The notes below the pieces were generated by a model, which saw nothing but the letters and a program-made list of their open reading frames with translations, was not told where the DNA came from and did not search any database. A stretch of DNA of 64,000 nt, taken from assembly GCA_022605405.1 (NCBI GenBank), contig JABYQQ010000013.1, forward strand, positions 1,302,001 through 1,366,000. The letters run 5' to 3'. The stretch is from Earliella scabrosa (Eukaryota > Basidiomycota > Agaricomycetes > Polyporales > Polyporaceae). Positions within the stretch are counted from its first letter, which is position 1, and each line of letters opens with the position of its first letter. Made by a program: the position numbers and the translations under genes. Below, in pieces: positions 23,547-35,664 of this stretch.

Positions 23547-25608
23547 TTACACGGCAGCTTGGCTAACATACGAACTGATAAGAGCCTCCCCGTCGCTCAA
23601 GCCCTCCATGAACCATTGCTCGTAATAATGCTCCATCCCAGGCTCGATGATCGTGTTTCCCAGCCTCGCGAGACTGTCCCGGATGTACTGACCCGTGAAT
23701 CCCAGTTTAGACATGCCATAGAGAGCGAAGATCTTCGCCGTCAGAAAGCCATCCGAGTAGCCCTTCGAGATAGCGCGCTGGTCGGGCGCAGTGGGCAAGG
23801 GGGCAGGCCCGTCGCGCTTGCGATGACGAGGCTTGCGCTTGTGTAGAGGCTGGGACCGCCTCTCAGTTCGAAGACGACTCCGTCGCTGGACTCCAGGGAA
23901 GAGGCCAACCGCGAGCGTGGGTGCTGGCGGCGGATCGGAAGTGGTCGACCCGGAAGAAGGGATGTCGGACATGTCGTACGAGGTCGACGGAGAGCCCATC
24001 TCTGCGACCATATCCGCCAGAGCCGGGATTCGCGAGGGGTCTGCGAGCGGACCTTTGCCGTAGGAGAAGAAGGTAGGCGGCAGGCTGTTCCCTACCGCCG
24101 CTTTGAAACACCACCCTGGATCGTCGTAGCAATTCTCCTTGTTGTACGCTGCGGGACCATGGAATCAGACATGGGACTTCAAATCTCGTTCGCGAAGCCT
24201 ACCCCAGAATGACCATCCCGCGGTCTCGTTTTGGTATATCTCCATCTGACCTTCGCAGAACGCCCTGCGCGCACCGTCTTTGTCGCCCTCGTTGGCAAGA
24301 CTCTCGTCCGTGAGGGCGCAAGAGAATTCGTCGACGACTAGATTTCTGCGCTGGCGCTCGGAAGCCGAAAGGAGGTCGTCCGAGATCGACCCGCGAACGT
24401 CGTGGACGTGGTCCGTGGCTGACTCGGATTGGTCCGAAGGGGTGAAGACAAAGTACGAGTGGTGGTCCTGCACGATGAAGTCGCTCCGGCCCGCGACGAA
24501 GTCGCTGTATTGTGCCAGGTTGAAGCCGTCGTGGATGTATAGCGGGAACGAGGCGGCATTCGGTCCGACTTGCCTCATTGCGGTGATGGCCCTCGCATCT
24601 GTGCAACATACTCAGCGTCAGTCTATCGTCCGGCTATGAGCAGACTTACAGAAGTCGGGCAGTTCGCCCACGTTCTGCGGCTCGTTGAGGATCTGGATGC
24701 CGACGACGTTGGTGACGTTCACCAGCTTGTCCATGAGAGTCGTGAGGACGGCCAGCGTCTTGTTCTCGTACCAGTCGTTGCCAAAGAGGTTGATCTGTCC
24801 GTCAGAAACGCCAGAGTGCTGTTGTCCGTTCTGGCTGCCAGGAGCGCCGTGGAGGTCGACCAGAATGCCGATACCAGAGTCTGCAGCCATGTTGATCGCC
24901 CGTACGACGCGACTCCACGCGTTCTGGTAGACAGCGCCGACAGGTTCGAACGGCGTTCCCTGGCAGAAGTCGGGTCCGAGACTCCAGTAGCCTATGGGCA
25001 ACCGGACCGTGTTGATCCCGATGCTGGCGAGATACTGGAAATCCGACGCGGTGATGAAAGTGTCCCAGTGCCGTTCCAGAACAGCCCGAGCAGAGTCAGG
25101 AGAGCCCCAGCCAGACGCGATGTCGAGCTCTGACATTTGCGCACCGGCAGCGCAAGCGAACAGCGACGGCGTCATCCACTGTTCGTGGACCATCCTGTCC
25201 GAGGGGGTAAATCCATGCTCGCGAAAGATCTGGAGATGGGACGGGTGTGATTTACCAAGAACCAAGATTGACGGATTGCTGTTGCCTGTATCGGAATACT
25301 ACGGCTTTGGCGGGATCATACGGCGCGAACGATGGCGAGCCGAAGTCCGGGGTCTGGTAGGGCTGCACGGAACACTGGTCTTCTTGCTTGAATGACAGGA
25401 GATGCAATCCAGAGCGGTCCGCCGACGCCGACGGCTCATAAGGCGGCTGAGGATATCCAGTGTCGTTGACAGAGGGGGCGACAATCCTACCGTTGACCGC
25501 AGGCGAGATGGGGGTCGTTTGCACGCCAGATGGGGTAGGCTTGACCGAACCCTGGGTCAGGCGGAGAGCGTGGATGAGCGTGGTGAAGTTACCGGCCATC
25601 AAGACCAT
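23547..25608 (-). CDS. GH5 family glycoside hydrolase, probable beta-1,3-glucanase type
   Basis: Four exons give about 630 residues. Family hallmarks are VNLGSWMVHEQWMTPSLF (spanning the first intron at about 25258-25206), NTVRLPIGYW, GILVDLHGAPGSQNG, ILNEPQN with the acid/base glutamate, QDHHSYFVF and VVDEFS with the nucleophile glutamate. These resemble fungal exo-beta-1,3-glucanases and related GH5 enzymes. The N terminus (MVLMAGNFTT...) has no clear signal peptide or membrane anchor, unlike the GH5_9 gene at 37665. The C-terminal third, after GWCFKAAVG, is unusual: a Pro/Ser-rich then strongly basic linker (SQPLHKRKPRHRKRDG) followed by a segment beginning KGYSDGFLTAKIFALYGMSK that recurs, as far as I recall, in basidiomycete relatives. 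A cytosolic or unconventional location is possible. The exact substrate is inferred from the family. Confidence 0.85.
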
Positions 25609-25724
25609 TGTGAAGTGTAGAATAGTGGAAGGGGTGGATAGGACTGTTCAACAGCAGAATAGCGACAAAAGGACGGCACAGCCGAGAGAGAGTGAATGGG
25701 AGACAACAGCAAGTTGGTTTGGCT

Positions 25725-25730
25725 CTTATA
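25725..25730 (-). promoter_or_regulatory. TATA-like box of the GH5 gene
   Basis: On the minus strand the sequence reads TATAAG, about 120 bp upstream of the start codon at 25608. Position and sequence suit a core promoter element; no expression evidence is available. Confidence 0.4.
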
Positions 25731-26438
25731 CTCTCCGAATCGTCAGGGATTGCTGTAGCGGCTGACACTGCGGCCGGACCGAACAGAATGGTCTGGATCT
25801 TGGCGAGATGGATCGATATCTCGTTCGGCGCCCGAGTTCTGTGTCAAGTTCATGAACCGCGAAGGTTCACATGCAGCCTGGAGTAACCACAGCTTAGAAG
25901 CGACGATGGGTCTCAGAGAACCAGACTTGAAGTTGAGTTGCAGCCATGGGCTCCTGCAGTGGTCACGGCTTGGATGGATCTGATTGGAACTTGAAGCTTG
26001 AAGGACGACGGTTGCCCGATCTCCGGTTTCCAGAGCCGATAGCGTGAAGAGTAACGTCAAATCCAACGGCGGTGGCAGTGAAGTTGAACTCTCGATCGCG
26101 TCCGAGCCTGTGGCGCATGGGCACGTGATCCTATAGGTTCGTTCCCCCGAGTTGCCCCGAGTCTGGTTGCAGTCGTGCACGGAATACGCTCGCGTCAACG
26201 ACGTGCCTCGTTCCAAGACTCGCAGAAACAAGTTGATACACAAACGCAAGTAAGCTTACATACAGCATCTACACAAGTGGTACAGATCGATAACTTACAT
26301 GCACATTTTCGAGCTCGTACATAAGGAACTAATATCTCACCGGTCCTCATGAGTCGTGGGTCATCTCGGAGCCACAGAGCCTCTGCAGCCCGGGCCATTG
26401 AGGTCCCCATTTACCGCCCCCCGGTCGCGCCTGACCGC
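25731..26438. other. Intergenic region between GH5 start and GH55 stop
   Basis: About 700 bp between two genes on the same strand. It should contain the rest of the GH5 promoter and the 3' end of the GH55 gene. The frame at 25743-26249 (minus) shows no motif and is probably fortuitous. Confidence 0.5.
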
Positions 26439-29400
26439 CTACCGCGACCACGACGTCGTCGTCTGCGCGAAGCCATTCGCGTTCGCGCTCGCAGGGATGA
26501 TGCCCTGCCCGTTCACGCTCAACTGCCAAGTCGTGCCCACCGTCGACAGACCGTACACGCTGACGGTCGAGTCGTTGTCGATGTTGAAGATCTGCTGCTG
26601 GCACGACGTCGTCGTCAGGCAGTCCTGCCCGTAGTTGTCGAAGAAGCTGTACAGGCCGGCACCTGTGGGATTAGGGAGGGGAGGGTCCCAGAGTCAACAT
26701 CCAGGAACGCGGAAAGAGAGCGCGGGGGTGCAGACGTACCGAAGATGAAGATGTTGCTCGACTGGGTGATCGTGACCGCCCAGGCAGACCTCAGACCGGA
26801 GGGGAACGACGGGTCGTGGAGCGCAGCGTTGTTGGAGAATGGCGCGGGAGGAGCAGGGACGGGCTGGAAGTACGGCTGCAGAACGCAAGGTTCAATATCA
26901 CACGGGCAGTCGCAAATAGACTGTTGATGAGCACTCACGCTCTCGGTCTGGATCAGGCCCATGTAGTGGTTCTTCGCGTTGTAGAGGTTGTATTGGTAGA
27001 GGACGTGGTGCTCCGCTATCATGCCGGTTCAGCAATACTGTCGGGAGATATTGCATGGTCAGCTACTCACATCCAGTGCCAACCATCCAGACGGGTCCCG
27101 CGGACTCGGAGAGAATACCACGGCCGCTGAAGATGGAAATCTGGGTCGATCCTCCAGAGTCAAGGTCGTGGTCCGCAAGCCACACCCAGGTACCCTGTGA
27201 ACACCCAATCAATATACACGCAATCAAACGTCTCGCGGATAATGAAACCGTACCTCGAGATAGGCCGTAGACTTGGGGGTCAGGTGCAAGGCCATGTACG
27301 CAGCGAAGCACCCGTCGTTGATCGTGCCCTTGAGACATCCGTCCCGGAGGAGATTGGTGCCGGCAGCTAAGGAGGCAGACAGCTGTCATTCAAACTTGTC
27401 CCTATCGCGCGAGACGGACTTACCACCGCCGAGCCTATAGAAGCATAATTAGCACTGCTCTCCTCGAGCCGATGGACACCGGGAGCGTACCTGATGTGCG
27501 CATCCCACATCCCAGCGCCTCCCTGCACGTTCGAGTGGATGTTCCACTCCATGACAATGGCACCCGCCGCTAGCGCCAATCCGTCAGCCACGACCGCAAG
27601 CAAGCGTGGAGAGGCCGGCGGGAGATGGACTCACTCGGTCCCTGCGTCGCGAACATGATGTCCGTGATCTCGACGTTGCCCACGTCCCCGTCCTCGCCGA
27701 CGCGGACCATCACATGCGGGTTGTTCTGGTCCCGGAACCTGCTCCCCGCGCCCATGATCACGCTCCAGACCTCGCCCACGATCTGCGTCCCGGGCGGGAT
27801 GGTGAGCGTGTCGGTGATGAGGTACGTGCCGTGGTCGACGAAGATGATCTTGCAGCCCGAGAACTCGTCGATGATCGCCTGCAGCGCCGCCGTGTCGTCC
27901 GTGCGCCCGTCGCCCTTCGCGCCCTGGTCGCGCACGCTCACAATCTGCGAGAGCGCAAAGTTTTCGTACTGCGGACGAGTCCGGCCGAAGATGCGTCCCG
28001 CGCTGTCCAACAGGCTGCTCGCCTTGTTGCCGGCGGGAATGCTGCCCTGGGTGAACCTGGGAGAGGAGTTCGTGCCGGTGTAGACGTGGCCCTGGCCCCA
28101 GCTCGCAATGGTCATCGTCCCACCGGCAAGCACTGTGGCACCGTTGAGGACGCTGACGGCAGTGGGGACGTTCGTGAGATGGATGTTGTTCAGGATAAGC
28201 GCGCCCCGGAGGCGGTCGACCGAAGGCTGGGAGCTGCGGATGAAGGTCGGCGTGTTCGAGACCCAGGCGTCGATGACAGCGATCGAGCCAACAGACTGGC
28301 AGAAGACGATTGCACGTTAACACGCATGATCCAGTAGATACGTCTGAAACAAAGATGGCAACGGACCTGCGTCTCCTGAGTCGTACCGCCAGTCAAGAGG
28401 TCAAAGCCGACATTGCAGTTGTTAACTGTAGAACGTCAGTGACAGATTCCCAGATCCAAAGCGAACAGGTCGTACTCGTGATGCCCTGGAAGGTCCATCC
28501 TGATTATCACTTGTTAATTGAAGTCGAGAATAACGATGTGAATAAAGCATACCCCAGTTCCAGATCGAATAGACCGCTGCAGTCGATCCGTTCAGCTATC
28601 CAATTGCACTCGTGCAGGGACGGAGAAGGTGCTTACCAGTATCACAGTTGTTCATGGTCACGTTGCGGACCGTGAACCTAGATAGTTTGTGAGTCAATAG
28701 CATCTTCAGTCGAGAGACGGGGCATGGACACGTACTGTTGGTTGCCAACCCACATGCCGAACTTGCCTGCGACAAGATGTCAGGCACAGAAGTACACACC
28801 TGGCTGGTCGTGTATGCTTACCGCCGTTGAATATCATGTCTGTAGCAGAAGTGCAGTCAGCCCGTAGTTCCTACGCATACATAGAGCCAGGAACCTACCG
28901 CCCATGTAACCGCCACTGCCGTTCTCCATCCAGATACCTAACACACATACATCAGTCCTGGAACTCACGGGGCCGCAAGGGCGCACTATATGCGCCCACG
29001 CATGCAGCCAAACATACCTTGGTGAGCGTTGCCAGGAGCAGTGCTCATCTGGAACACAATGTTCGTCAAGGACGTCGCCTGCGAGACTTGCCAGTGGATG
29101 CCGGTGGCGCTCGCGCTCGCGGGCATTTGGCGGAGGTCGATGACGAAGTTGCGCACGCTCCGGAAGAAGTTGTTTTGGTTGGTATACCACTGCGCGCCGT
29201 TGCCTCCTGGGACATACGGGTCCGCATCTGACGTTGACCAAGGGGAGCAAAGAACAGGTCGTTAGCATTAGGCTCGCGGCTTACGGCACTTCTGGCCTCT
29301 CCCACTCCACAGGACCGCATGCTGCTCGTGTACGAGCCTGAGGAGTGGGAAGGAGGACTGCTCAGCTGCTCGTTGGACACGTACCAATGACTGCCATGCC

Positions 29401-30018
29401 CTGGAAATTGGGGGCTGCGAGTAGGACCGGAGGGGTGCGCGCATCACCAACAAGTTGCGAGTAGTACCAAGCGCTGCAGGATTGGCATGCAGTCAGTGGG
29501 GGCGTAGAGGGCAGACTGGATGTGAGCACCTACATGATCGGGCTGGAGACCTTGTATGTTCTGCATCAACCTAGGAGTCAGTATTGCGCCGCGGGGACAC
29601 TCGGGATGCATACCCTTTGGGGAAGTAGACCAGAGCAGGAGTGTTGGTGGAGGAGTCGCACCCAGGGCCTCCACCACAGCGCGTCCCCGAAGCTATCGCA
29701 GCGCTGAACAAGTCGTGTTAGCATCAACATCGTACAAGAGACGCAAGTCTGTGGCGGTACATACTTGATTGCAGCGGTATCGTCCGCAACACCGTCACCA
29801 ACGGCACCAAAGTCTTTGACGTTGCGGAAGACTTGGTAGGAGGAGGGGTTCGGGTTGAAAGCGGCTATACCCTGGTGCTTCACGCTCTGCAGCCAGTAAG
29901 GGTCACCGGGGGCAGCGGTACCCTGGAGAGGCCCCGAGCATGCCGCCGTAGCGCCAATGACGGGCCTAGCGATGCACGCAGCGGCTGCGATGAAGGAGAA
30001 GATGTCGAGGACACGCAT
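26439..30018 (-). CDS. GH55 exo-beta-1,3-glucanase, secreted
   Basis: The protein starts with the hydrophobic signal peptide MRVLDIFSFIAAAACIARP and continues SGPLQGTAAPGDPYWLQSV. GH55 enzymes consist of two right-handed beta-helix domains; both start sites are seen as VKDFGAVGDGVADDTAAI near 29800 and VRDQGAKGDGRTDDTAALQ near 27910. Between them are FFRSVRNFVIDLRQMPAS, GIHWQVSQATSLTNIVF, GIWMENGSGGYMGDMIFNGG and VRNVTMNNCDTA, all typical GH55 segments. The second half has GTQIVGEVWSVIMGAGSRF, MVRVGEDGDVGNVEITDI and GTWVWLADHDLDSG. The last exon ends ASANANGFAQTTTSWSR with the stop at 26439. There are about a dozen short introns and no frame break. Such enzymes release glucose or short sugars from beta-1,3-glucan of fungal walls. 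A TATA box sits about 65 bp upstream. Confidence 0.93.
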
Positions 30019-30081
30019 GGCGGGTGGGCGACCACAGATGGCGGTGTGCGTCGATGCGGAGGAGGCCCACGGGGAAGAGAA

Positions 30082-30089
30082 TATATATA
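30082..30089 (-). promoter_or_regulatory. TATA box of the GH55 gene
   Basis: An 8-base alternating A/T tract (TATATATA) lies 64-71 bp upstream of the GH55 start codon in otherwise GC-rich DNA. A strong, close TATA box suits a regulated, highly induced secreted enzyme; this is inference from position. Confidence 0.55.
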
Positions 30090-32324
30090 CGAAGGACGGG
30101 GGCGGGAAGGGGCCCGGGAGGGCGTGTCACACATTTGAGATTAGGTACGCGCGAAATTAAGGCAGCATTGGGATGGCATTCTGGGAGAGAAGTGATACGC
30201 ACGGGTCGAGGACTCGGACGGAGATACAGACATTTTGGCAAGCTTGTGCCAGATGCGACGTAAGAGACGCGATCCGAAAGAGCGGGGCTGGCGATCAGAG
30301 GAGGAAGAGAGCGTGGTACCGTGATCGCTGGGCGGGCGATGGGCCATATGTTCTCTGTTTCCACGCAGAAACAGAACACAACGTCCAGCGGGAGACGGCC
30401 CAAACACAGCACGGGCAGCACGGCGCAGAGAGCAGCCCAGGAGCAGGCCGTGTGCTCGCCGTCGGGAACCAAGTCGCGGCGCTCTTGTCTAGACGCCTGT
30501 GACGTCGGTCCATATTCGACTCCCGCCCTTGCCGAGTCCTTTCTGAGTTCTCGAGACGAGACTCTCCGCCGACAGCTGCACTCGGTCCCTGCTCGCGTTT
30601 TGCCACGGAGAACGTGCATGAAACGCGCCCTGTCTATCTCGAGCACGTCGTTTTCTGGTTTCGGTGTGCCCTGTCACGGCCCTGCTGCCTTCCTGGTGCC
30701 AGCACAGCGCTTTTGTCAACAGCTATACTTCTTCCGCACTCTGCTGCTCCCGCCGCACTCCGCCTCCGGAGACGTCGAGGCACAGTTCACAGTCGAGACC
30801 GTTGTGCGCAAAGGACGTGTACCTATCTTTCACTTCGAAGGGTGGCTATGGAAATGTAACAGCCAATGATGGTGCGTCCTTTCCCCAGATGAGCCATCTT
30901 CACCGATTCCGACCGAATGCAGGAACGAATCCCTCGCTCTCCTGCAACGCAAGCTTAATCGGCCGGTTCTGTGGCAGCGTATCGGCGACCCGCTGTTCCT
31001 CCTTGCACTCCGGGCTGGTGTCGTTGCTCGCCTTTCTAGGCGCGTACCTACCGCATGCCACCCCCTCACCTGGTGTTGCCCAGCACCGTTGCAGTGCGGC
31101 TCTCATCAATGGCGACGACGACCCATGCTTCCCCGCTGCGCTTACCACACGAGCATGCAGGAGCGTATCGGCACCTTTGTCTCGTGATATTCCTCCGTAT
31201 GGCACCGGTCGCGACGCGGGCTTTCTCTCGTCCGCGATAGCACAGCATAACATTCCCTCTGAGGTTTCTCACCAACGCTCACAAGGGAGCCCCAAAAGTT
31301 GGGCTGTGCGCCCATAATTGTGCCCGTGCTCACAAGGCGTTCTTGAGGAAGACAGAATTGAAAGTCTATCCCCATCAAGACCGGCGTGAGCATCGATGAC
31401 GATCCTCCTTCTGCAAGGGCGAGTGATGCATATGATGACGTCTGTCTCTCTACTTATCTTCTCTCTTCTCTCTGCCCAGCCACACCCATGCGGATGCACT
31501 CGCATCTTCGCGTGGCCGACGCACACATGAGCACCCGCAGCCGAAGCGCCGTCTTCTGCCTTCGCTACCGTCCTACCGACACAGAGATCAGCGCCGGGCG
31601 GCCACAAAATGTTCCGGCCTTGTGTGCAAAGAACTCGTAGCACGGGAGTCGGGACGTCGGGACCGTGCTTTTTCAGTTTTGCAGACACCCATCGAATTTC
31701 ACGAGGAAGGTGAACAGGACAGGTGAGCAGCCAATTGATCTGATGGTTGTCGTTGTGTACCAAGTACTACTTCCCCATGGGGTCCTCGCAGATCCACGTG
31801 CTGTTGCGATCGTCAGCACGTCTTGATCACCCGCGGGCATACGCTCGGTCTCTACTCGATTCTTTCAAGATGTTGGCAGGAACATCCCAAAGCCCGATAG
31901 GAACGCACACCCAAGCTCCTGATCCGATGATTCCGATCCAATGGTCGACGCGCACCCGAATGCACATTGTTCATCCTACATTCGTCAGACTGACTCTTAT
32001 GCTTCGTGAGGCGTTCCAGACTCAAGAGGCTCCACCAGAGTCAAGCTTCAAGCTCCAGCGAACGTAAAACGCCATACGGGTCAGTGTGCTAAGTGACACT
32101 TGGGGGGGAGGTCCGAGGTGTCATCTGCAGCAAGAGAACCCGGAACGACACTCCCGGTGCGACCCGCGAGTGTTGAGCGGCGATAACTACAAGCTCTATC
32201 CAACTACCTCAGTTCGGGGTGACAAGTAACACCACGGCAGACAGTACCCTCTTTCGCAAAGCCCAAGCACCCCCGCACAGACCCCTCCACGGAAGAGTTC
32301 ATCAACCACATGCCAGAACCAAGG
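30090..32324. other. Intergenic region between GH55 and the sialidase pseudogene
   Basis: About 2.2 kb without a supported gene. Open frames of 80-217 codons occur on both strands (for example 30664-31317 plus, 31269-31763 minus), but they overlap and lack motifs. No repeat or RNA gene was recognised. Confidence 0.5.
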
Positions 32325-32925
32325 TGGATTCAGAACACCCGAGCGGGAACCGGCCGCTTGTCCGGTCCTCCGCCGTCTCGAACGCGCACATGAAGTCTAT
32401 CATCGTCCGGGTGCAGTCAGCCTAGATGAAAGCCCATGTGTATCGGGCACTGGTACTCGCGCAGCTCGGCATGCTATCTCTCCCCGTCGTCGTTCTTCCG
32501 ACAGCCGTGATCGGCGCGGACCAGCTCTGTTCGTTGTTCTTGGAGCTCTGCATGAGAACATCTTCATCGTCGTCGTTCTCTGAGGCGTAACATAGCCTCT
32601 AGATCTTGGATAGACGCATAGAGGTTTCTGGTAGAGTACGGCATGTTTAGCCAATACTATTACTAGTCGTTTGATGTATCCGGCTCAAGAACGCCCACGT
32701 CCTGCCACCATCTGTCGTGACTCTCCTATGGAACGTCGGGTCGGGTTCGCCCGCGTCCAAGTCGTGGTTCCTGAACGCGGCGACGACCCCCGTTCGGGAG
32801 CTGCAGCAACCACGCGTTGTCGAAGTCGCGTGAAGGACGCGAGGATAGACTTGTCGGGGAGAAGCCAGCCAAGGGTATGCGCCTGAACCTGTTGGGAAGA
32901 GGTCGATCGTGGTGTCGTACGCTCT
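32325..32925 (-). pseudogene. Decayed tandem copy of the sialidase-superfamily gene
   Basis: The minus strand carries fragments homologous to the intact gene at 33306-34920, in the same order but in shifting frames. Near 32910-32840 it reads [17 protein letters not shown], against TTIDIFPDGAGGYPRLA in the intact protein; then [13 protein letters not shown] and [13 protein letters not shown] in two different frames, then [11 protein letters not shown], matching an Asp box. About 30 codons between the first two pieces are missing. Bases 32560-32640 match the intact gene's segment at about 33985-34065, with disrupted frames and a stop, and bases 32335-32400 match about 33755-33820. The N-terminal signal-peptide exon and the C-terminal third are not found. 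It is a broken, partially deleted duplicate and cannot encode a working enzyme. Confidence 0.85.
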
Positions 32926-33305
32926 CGCGCATACACAAATCACTCAATGGGACCTAGGCGGATGTGTACTAGATGTCGGCTGTCGTACGCACAGCAATCC
33001 AATCCGAGCCAATCGCCCTAGGGATGTCGCTTCACATTGTTCACGTTACAATTGGTTTACAATACGCACTGGGAAAGTGAATGTTCAGGTTATACCCGCA
33101 TGAAAGTAGTCATGAGACGTGCGTCGGAGGAGACCGACGTCACGATTAAGCTCGAGCGAACGCAGTGAGCCATGCGATTCCATGTGCTAAAGGCTAACGC
33201 TTCACAAGTCTCATCTAGAACTCGAAAAAGTTGAAGCCCAAGTCAGCAACACCGATACTTCCCCCGTGAGCAGTGATCAGCGATACCTCACCTGAGGCCT
33301 GAACC

Positions 33306-34920
33306 TCAGCTCGGAGTAAAAGTGATCTCGTGGCACACCGCGCCGCCCTCGGCCTCGCGCCCCACGCACCCCAGCACCGACCCAGACCCATCCTCCTTCG
33401 CAAACAGGCCAGGCCAGTACGACTGCGGCGCAGTCACCTCCGTCGTGTGGCCCCAATCGCCCCGCGCGACGGGCGGGCCCGTCACGATCTTGAACGCGAC
33501 CCCGACGTCGGGCCAGCTGTGCGTGGGCGAGTCTTCGTCGGTCATGAACGACACGACGAGGTTGTTGTCCGGCGTCTGGACGATCTGCGGTGCGCCGGCT
33601 GCGAGAACGTTCGTCAGTCATCCCATATCCGATTCCACTGGCAGACGTACCGCTGCTATCCGTGTTGGTGGGGAAGTAGACCTGGCTGCGCTCCTCGTCC
33701 CACGACACGCCTTCGTTCGTCGACACGACGCTCTTGACCGAGAACCGGCCGCCCGTCCGGCCCTCCGTCGTCTCGAACACGCACATCAGCTTCTCCGCGC
33801 CGTCATTGAAGTCTATCCCCACGCGGAACGTGGCAGTCAGCCTCGGCACCCACTCAAAATGATTAGGCACGTGCACCGTGCCACGTACTCGCGCAACCAG
33901 GCATGCCGTCTCTGCCCATCGTCGTTCTGCCGGCGACCGTGACCGGGGGCGTGGACCAACTCAGCCCGTTGTCCGTCGAGCTCTGCATGAGGATGTCTTG
34001 GTCGTCGTCGTTGTTCTCTGCGGCATAGTACAGTTGCAGGGATCCGTCCCTCCTCGATAGGCGCATGAAGGGTTCCTGTCGAACGCGGCCTGGTCAGCAA
34101 GATGCCGTTGGTAGGGAACGGCACTACTGCTGCGTGTTAGGGAATGGCGCGCATCCAGAGAGACGCGGTCGCTGATCATAGAAGCTAGGAATAAATGACT
34201 GCAGAATGAATGCGAAGGAACGCCCGAGGGCGTGCCAACTCGCAGCGGTGCGGGGAACACGTCCAGTCAAGCGCGCAGAGTCGTAAGATCGTCCCTCGCT
34301 TCCCAACACCCCGCGCCATCGACGCAGGGCCACGGTCCATGTACCAACAACCATGGAGTAAGAAAAGCCTGAACACTCACCCACAGTCCGTTCTTGTTCG
34401 GCGACGGAATCGCCGTGCGCTGCGCGACCTGGCTCAAGAACTCCCACGTCCTGCCGCCGTCGCGTGACAACGAAGTCGTGATCCTGAAGAACGTCGGGTC
34501 CCGGTTCGCGTTCACGTCGTGATTCCGGTACGCCGCGACGATGTGCCCGTTCGCGAGCTGCAGCAGGAACAAGTTGTCGAGGTCGCCCTGCGAGCGCGCG
34601 ATCTCGCCGTGCGCAACGAAGGTGTGCCCGCCGTCCGTCGAGCGCGTCACGGTCAGCACGCGGGTGTTGTTGCCAGGGAAGGCAGTGAAGGACCCGAGGA
34701 TGGACCCGTCGGAGAGCGCGGCGAGTCGGGGGTAGCCGCCTGCACCGTCTGGGAAGATGTCGATTGTTGTGGAGTTGACGTGTGGGACAAGCCCTTCGCG
34801 CCGGACGAAGGTGTGCTCCGGTGACCGGCTGGTCAGGTCATGAGATGTGGAGGGGGCAGCATAGCTGAAGGTGATGAGCGTCGCGAGGAGCATCAAGAAG
34901 AGTCCACGCGGTAAGGCCAT
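33306..34920 (-). CDS. Secreted sialidase-superfamily (Asp-box) hydrolase, GH93/GH33-like
   Basis: A signal peptide, MALPRGLFLMLLATLITFSYA, is followed by a possible dibasic processing site (VRREG, residues 39-43). The remainder is a six-bladed propeller of the sialidase type. Four Asp-box repeats can be seen: STDGGHTF (about residues 94-101), SRDGGRTWEF, STDNGLSWS and STNEGVSWD. Also notable are AAYRNHDV, LWEPFMRLSRRDGSL, AGRTTMGRDGMPGC and, across an intron, NFNDGAEKLMCVFETTEG. Fungal relatives include GH93 exo-arabinanases and proteins annotated as neuraminidases; the sequence does not decide between them. Introns near 34060-34370, 33815-33895 and 33600-33650 fit. The stop is at 33306. A decayed copy lies just downstream. 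A TATA box is 120 bp upstream. Confidence 0.85.
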
Positions 34921-35040
34921 GGTAAATGTGGTTCGAAAGACGATCTTTGGACGAGTGGAAGGATTGGCGAGAGGGAATACTTTGGTGCTTGAGCAGATAT
35001 CTGCACTGCTATGGTGAGGAAGCGCAGATCGCAGTGAGCG

Positions 35041-35047
35041 ATTTATA
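35041..35047 (-). promoter_or_regulatory. TATA box of the sialidase-like gene
   Basis: On the minus strand TATAAAT lies about 120 bp upstream of the start codon at 34920, a good match to the canonical TATA sequence at a plausible distance. Confidence 0.5.
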
Positions 35048-35249
35048 GTAGCCTAGTAAACTCTCCTGCAGTGTATTCCAGGCCGATCCAGGTCGGCCAT
35101 AGCCTAAGCAGCCTGCGGAGTGTTCGGTGCCGAGGTGGGGCATTAGTATTGGGATGGATGATCCAAACGCTGCACAGGATGCTAAAGAAGGCGAGATGGG
35201 GAGAGTAAGCCTGTGACCTACACCCTCATGACCTATCAAATGACCGTCT

Positions 35250-35664
35250 CTAGATACATCCTACAATCCAGCGTGTCAGCATGCCCATGCCCATGTGTGC
35301 CGTTTCTTCGTGACTGAATGGATCGACTCGCCTTTTACTGTTCCGAACTTCGTCAATGAAGGCATAGGAAGTAGGTAAGCTGAGTATGACGTCACATCCC
35401 GGGCCGAAATGGATAGCAACACCTACGAAAGGCGCCATGTTAGCTCTGGGTCCGTGTATGAGCAATGGCAATGCTCCCAATCTACTCACGCGGAGTGGAG
35501 AGTGCAATCAAGGGGGACCACAAGCTACCGTCACGCACTGAGGTCTGGGCTTCGAATGATGTTGGCTGGCAGAGCCTGGTACCTAGTAGAGAGTTAAGTC
35601 GACGCGGTAAGGCCCTTGTCCTGTATGTACGTGTGATCAGTCTTGACTCTGAGGCCTGAGGCAT
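35250..35664 (-). CDS. Possible small two-exon gene, unknown
   Basis: A start at 35664 opens MPQASESRLIT and continues to DGSLWSPLIALSTPR; a GTGAGT donor near 35492 and a TTCGTAG acceptor near 35423 join it in frame to VAIHFGPGCDVILSLPTS and ends MLTRWIVGCI at 35250. The result is about 115-120 residues. The composition is more protein-like than the surrounding frames and the splice signals are good. I do not recognise the family, and a fragment of a longer, decayed gene is equally possible. A further intron could fall inside the first exon. Confidence 0.3.

Noticed and set aside
32647..32943. 98-codon frame as a separate small protein
   Set aside because: It mixes fragments of the sialidase-like protein in shifting frames and is part of the pseudogene.
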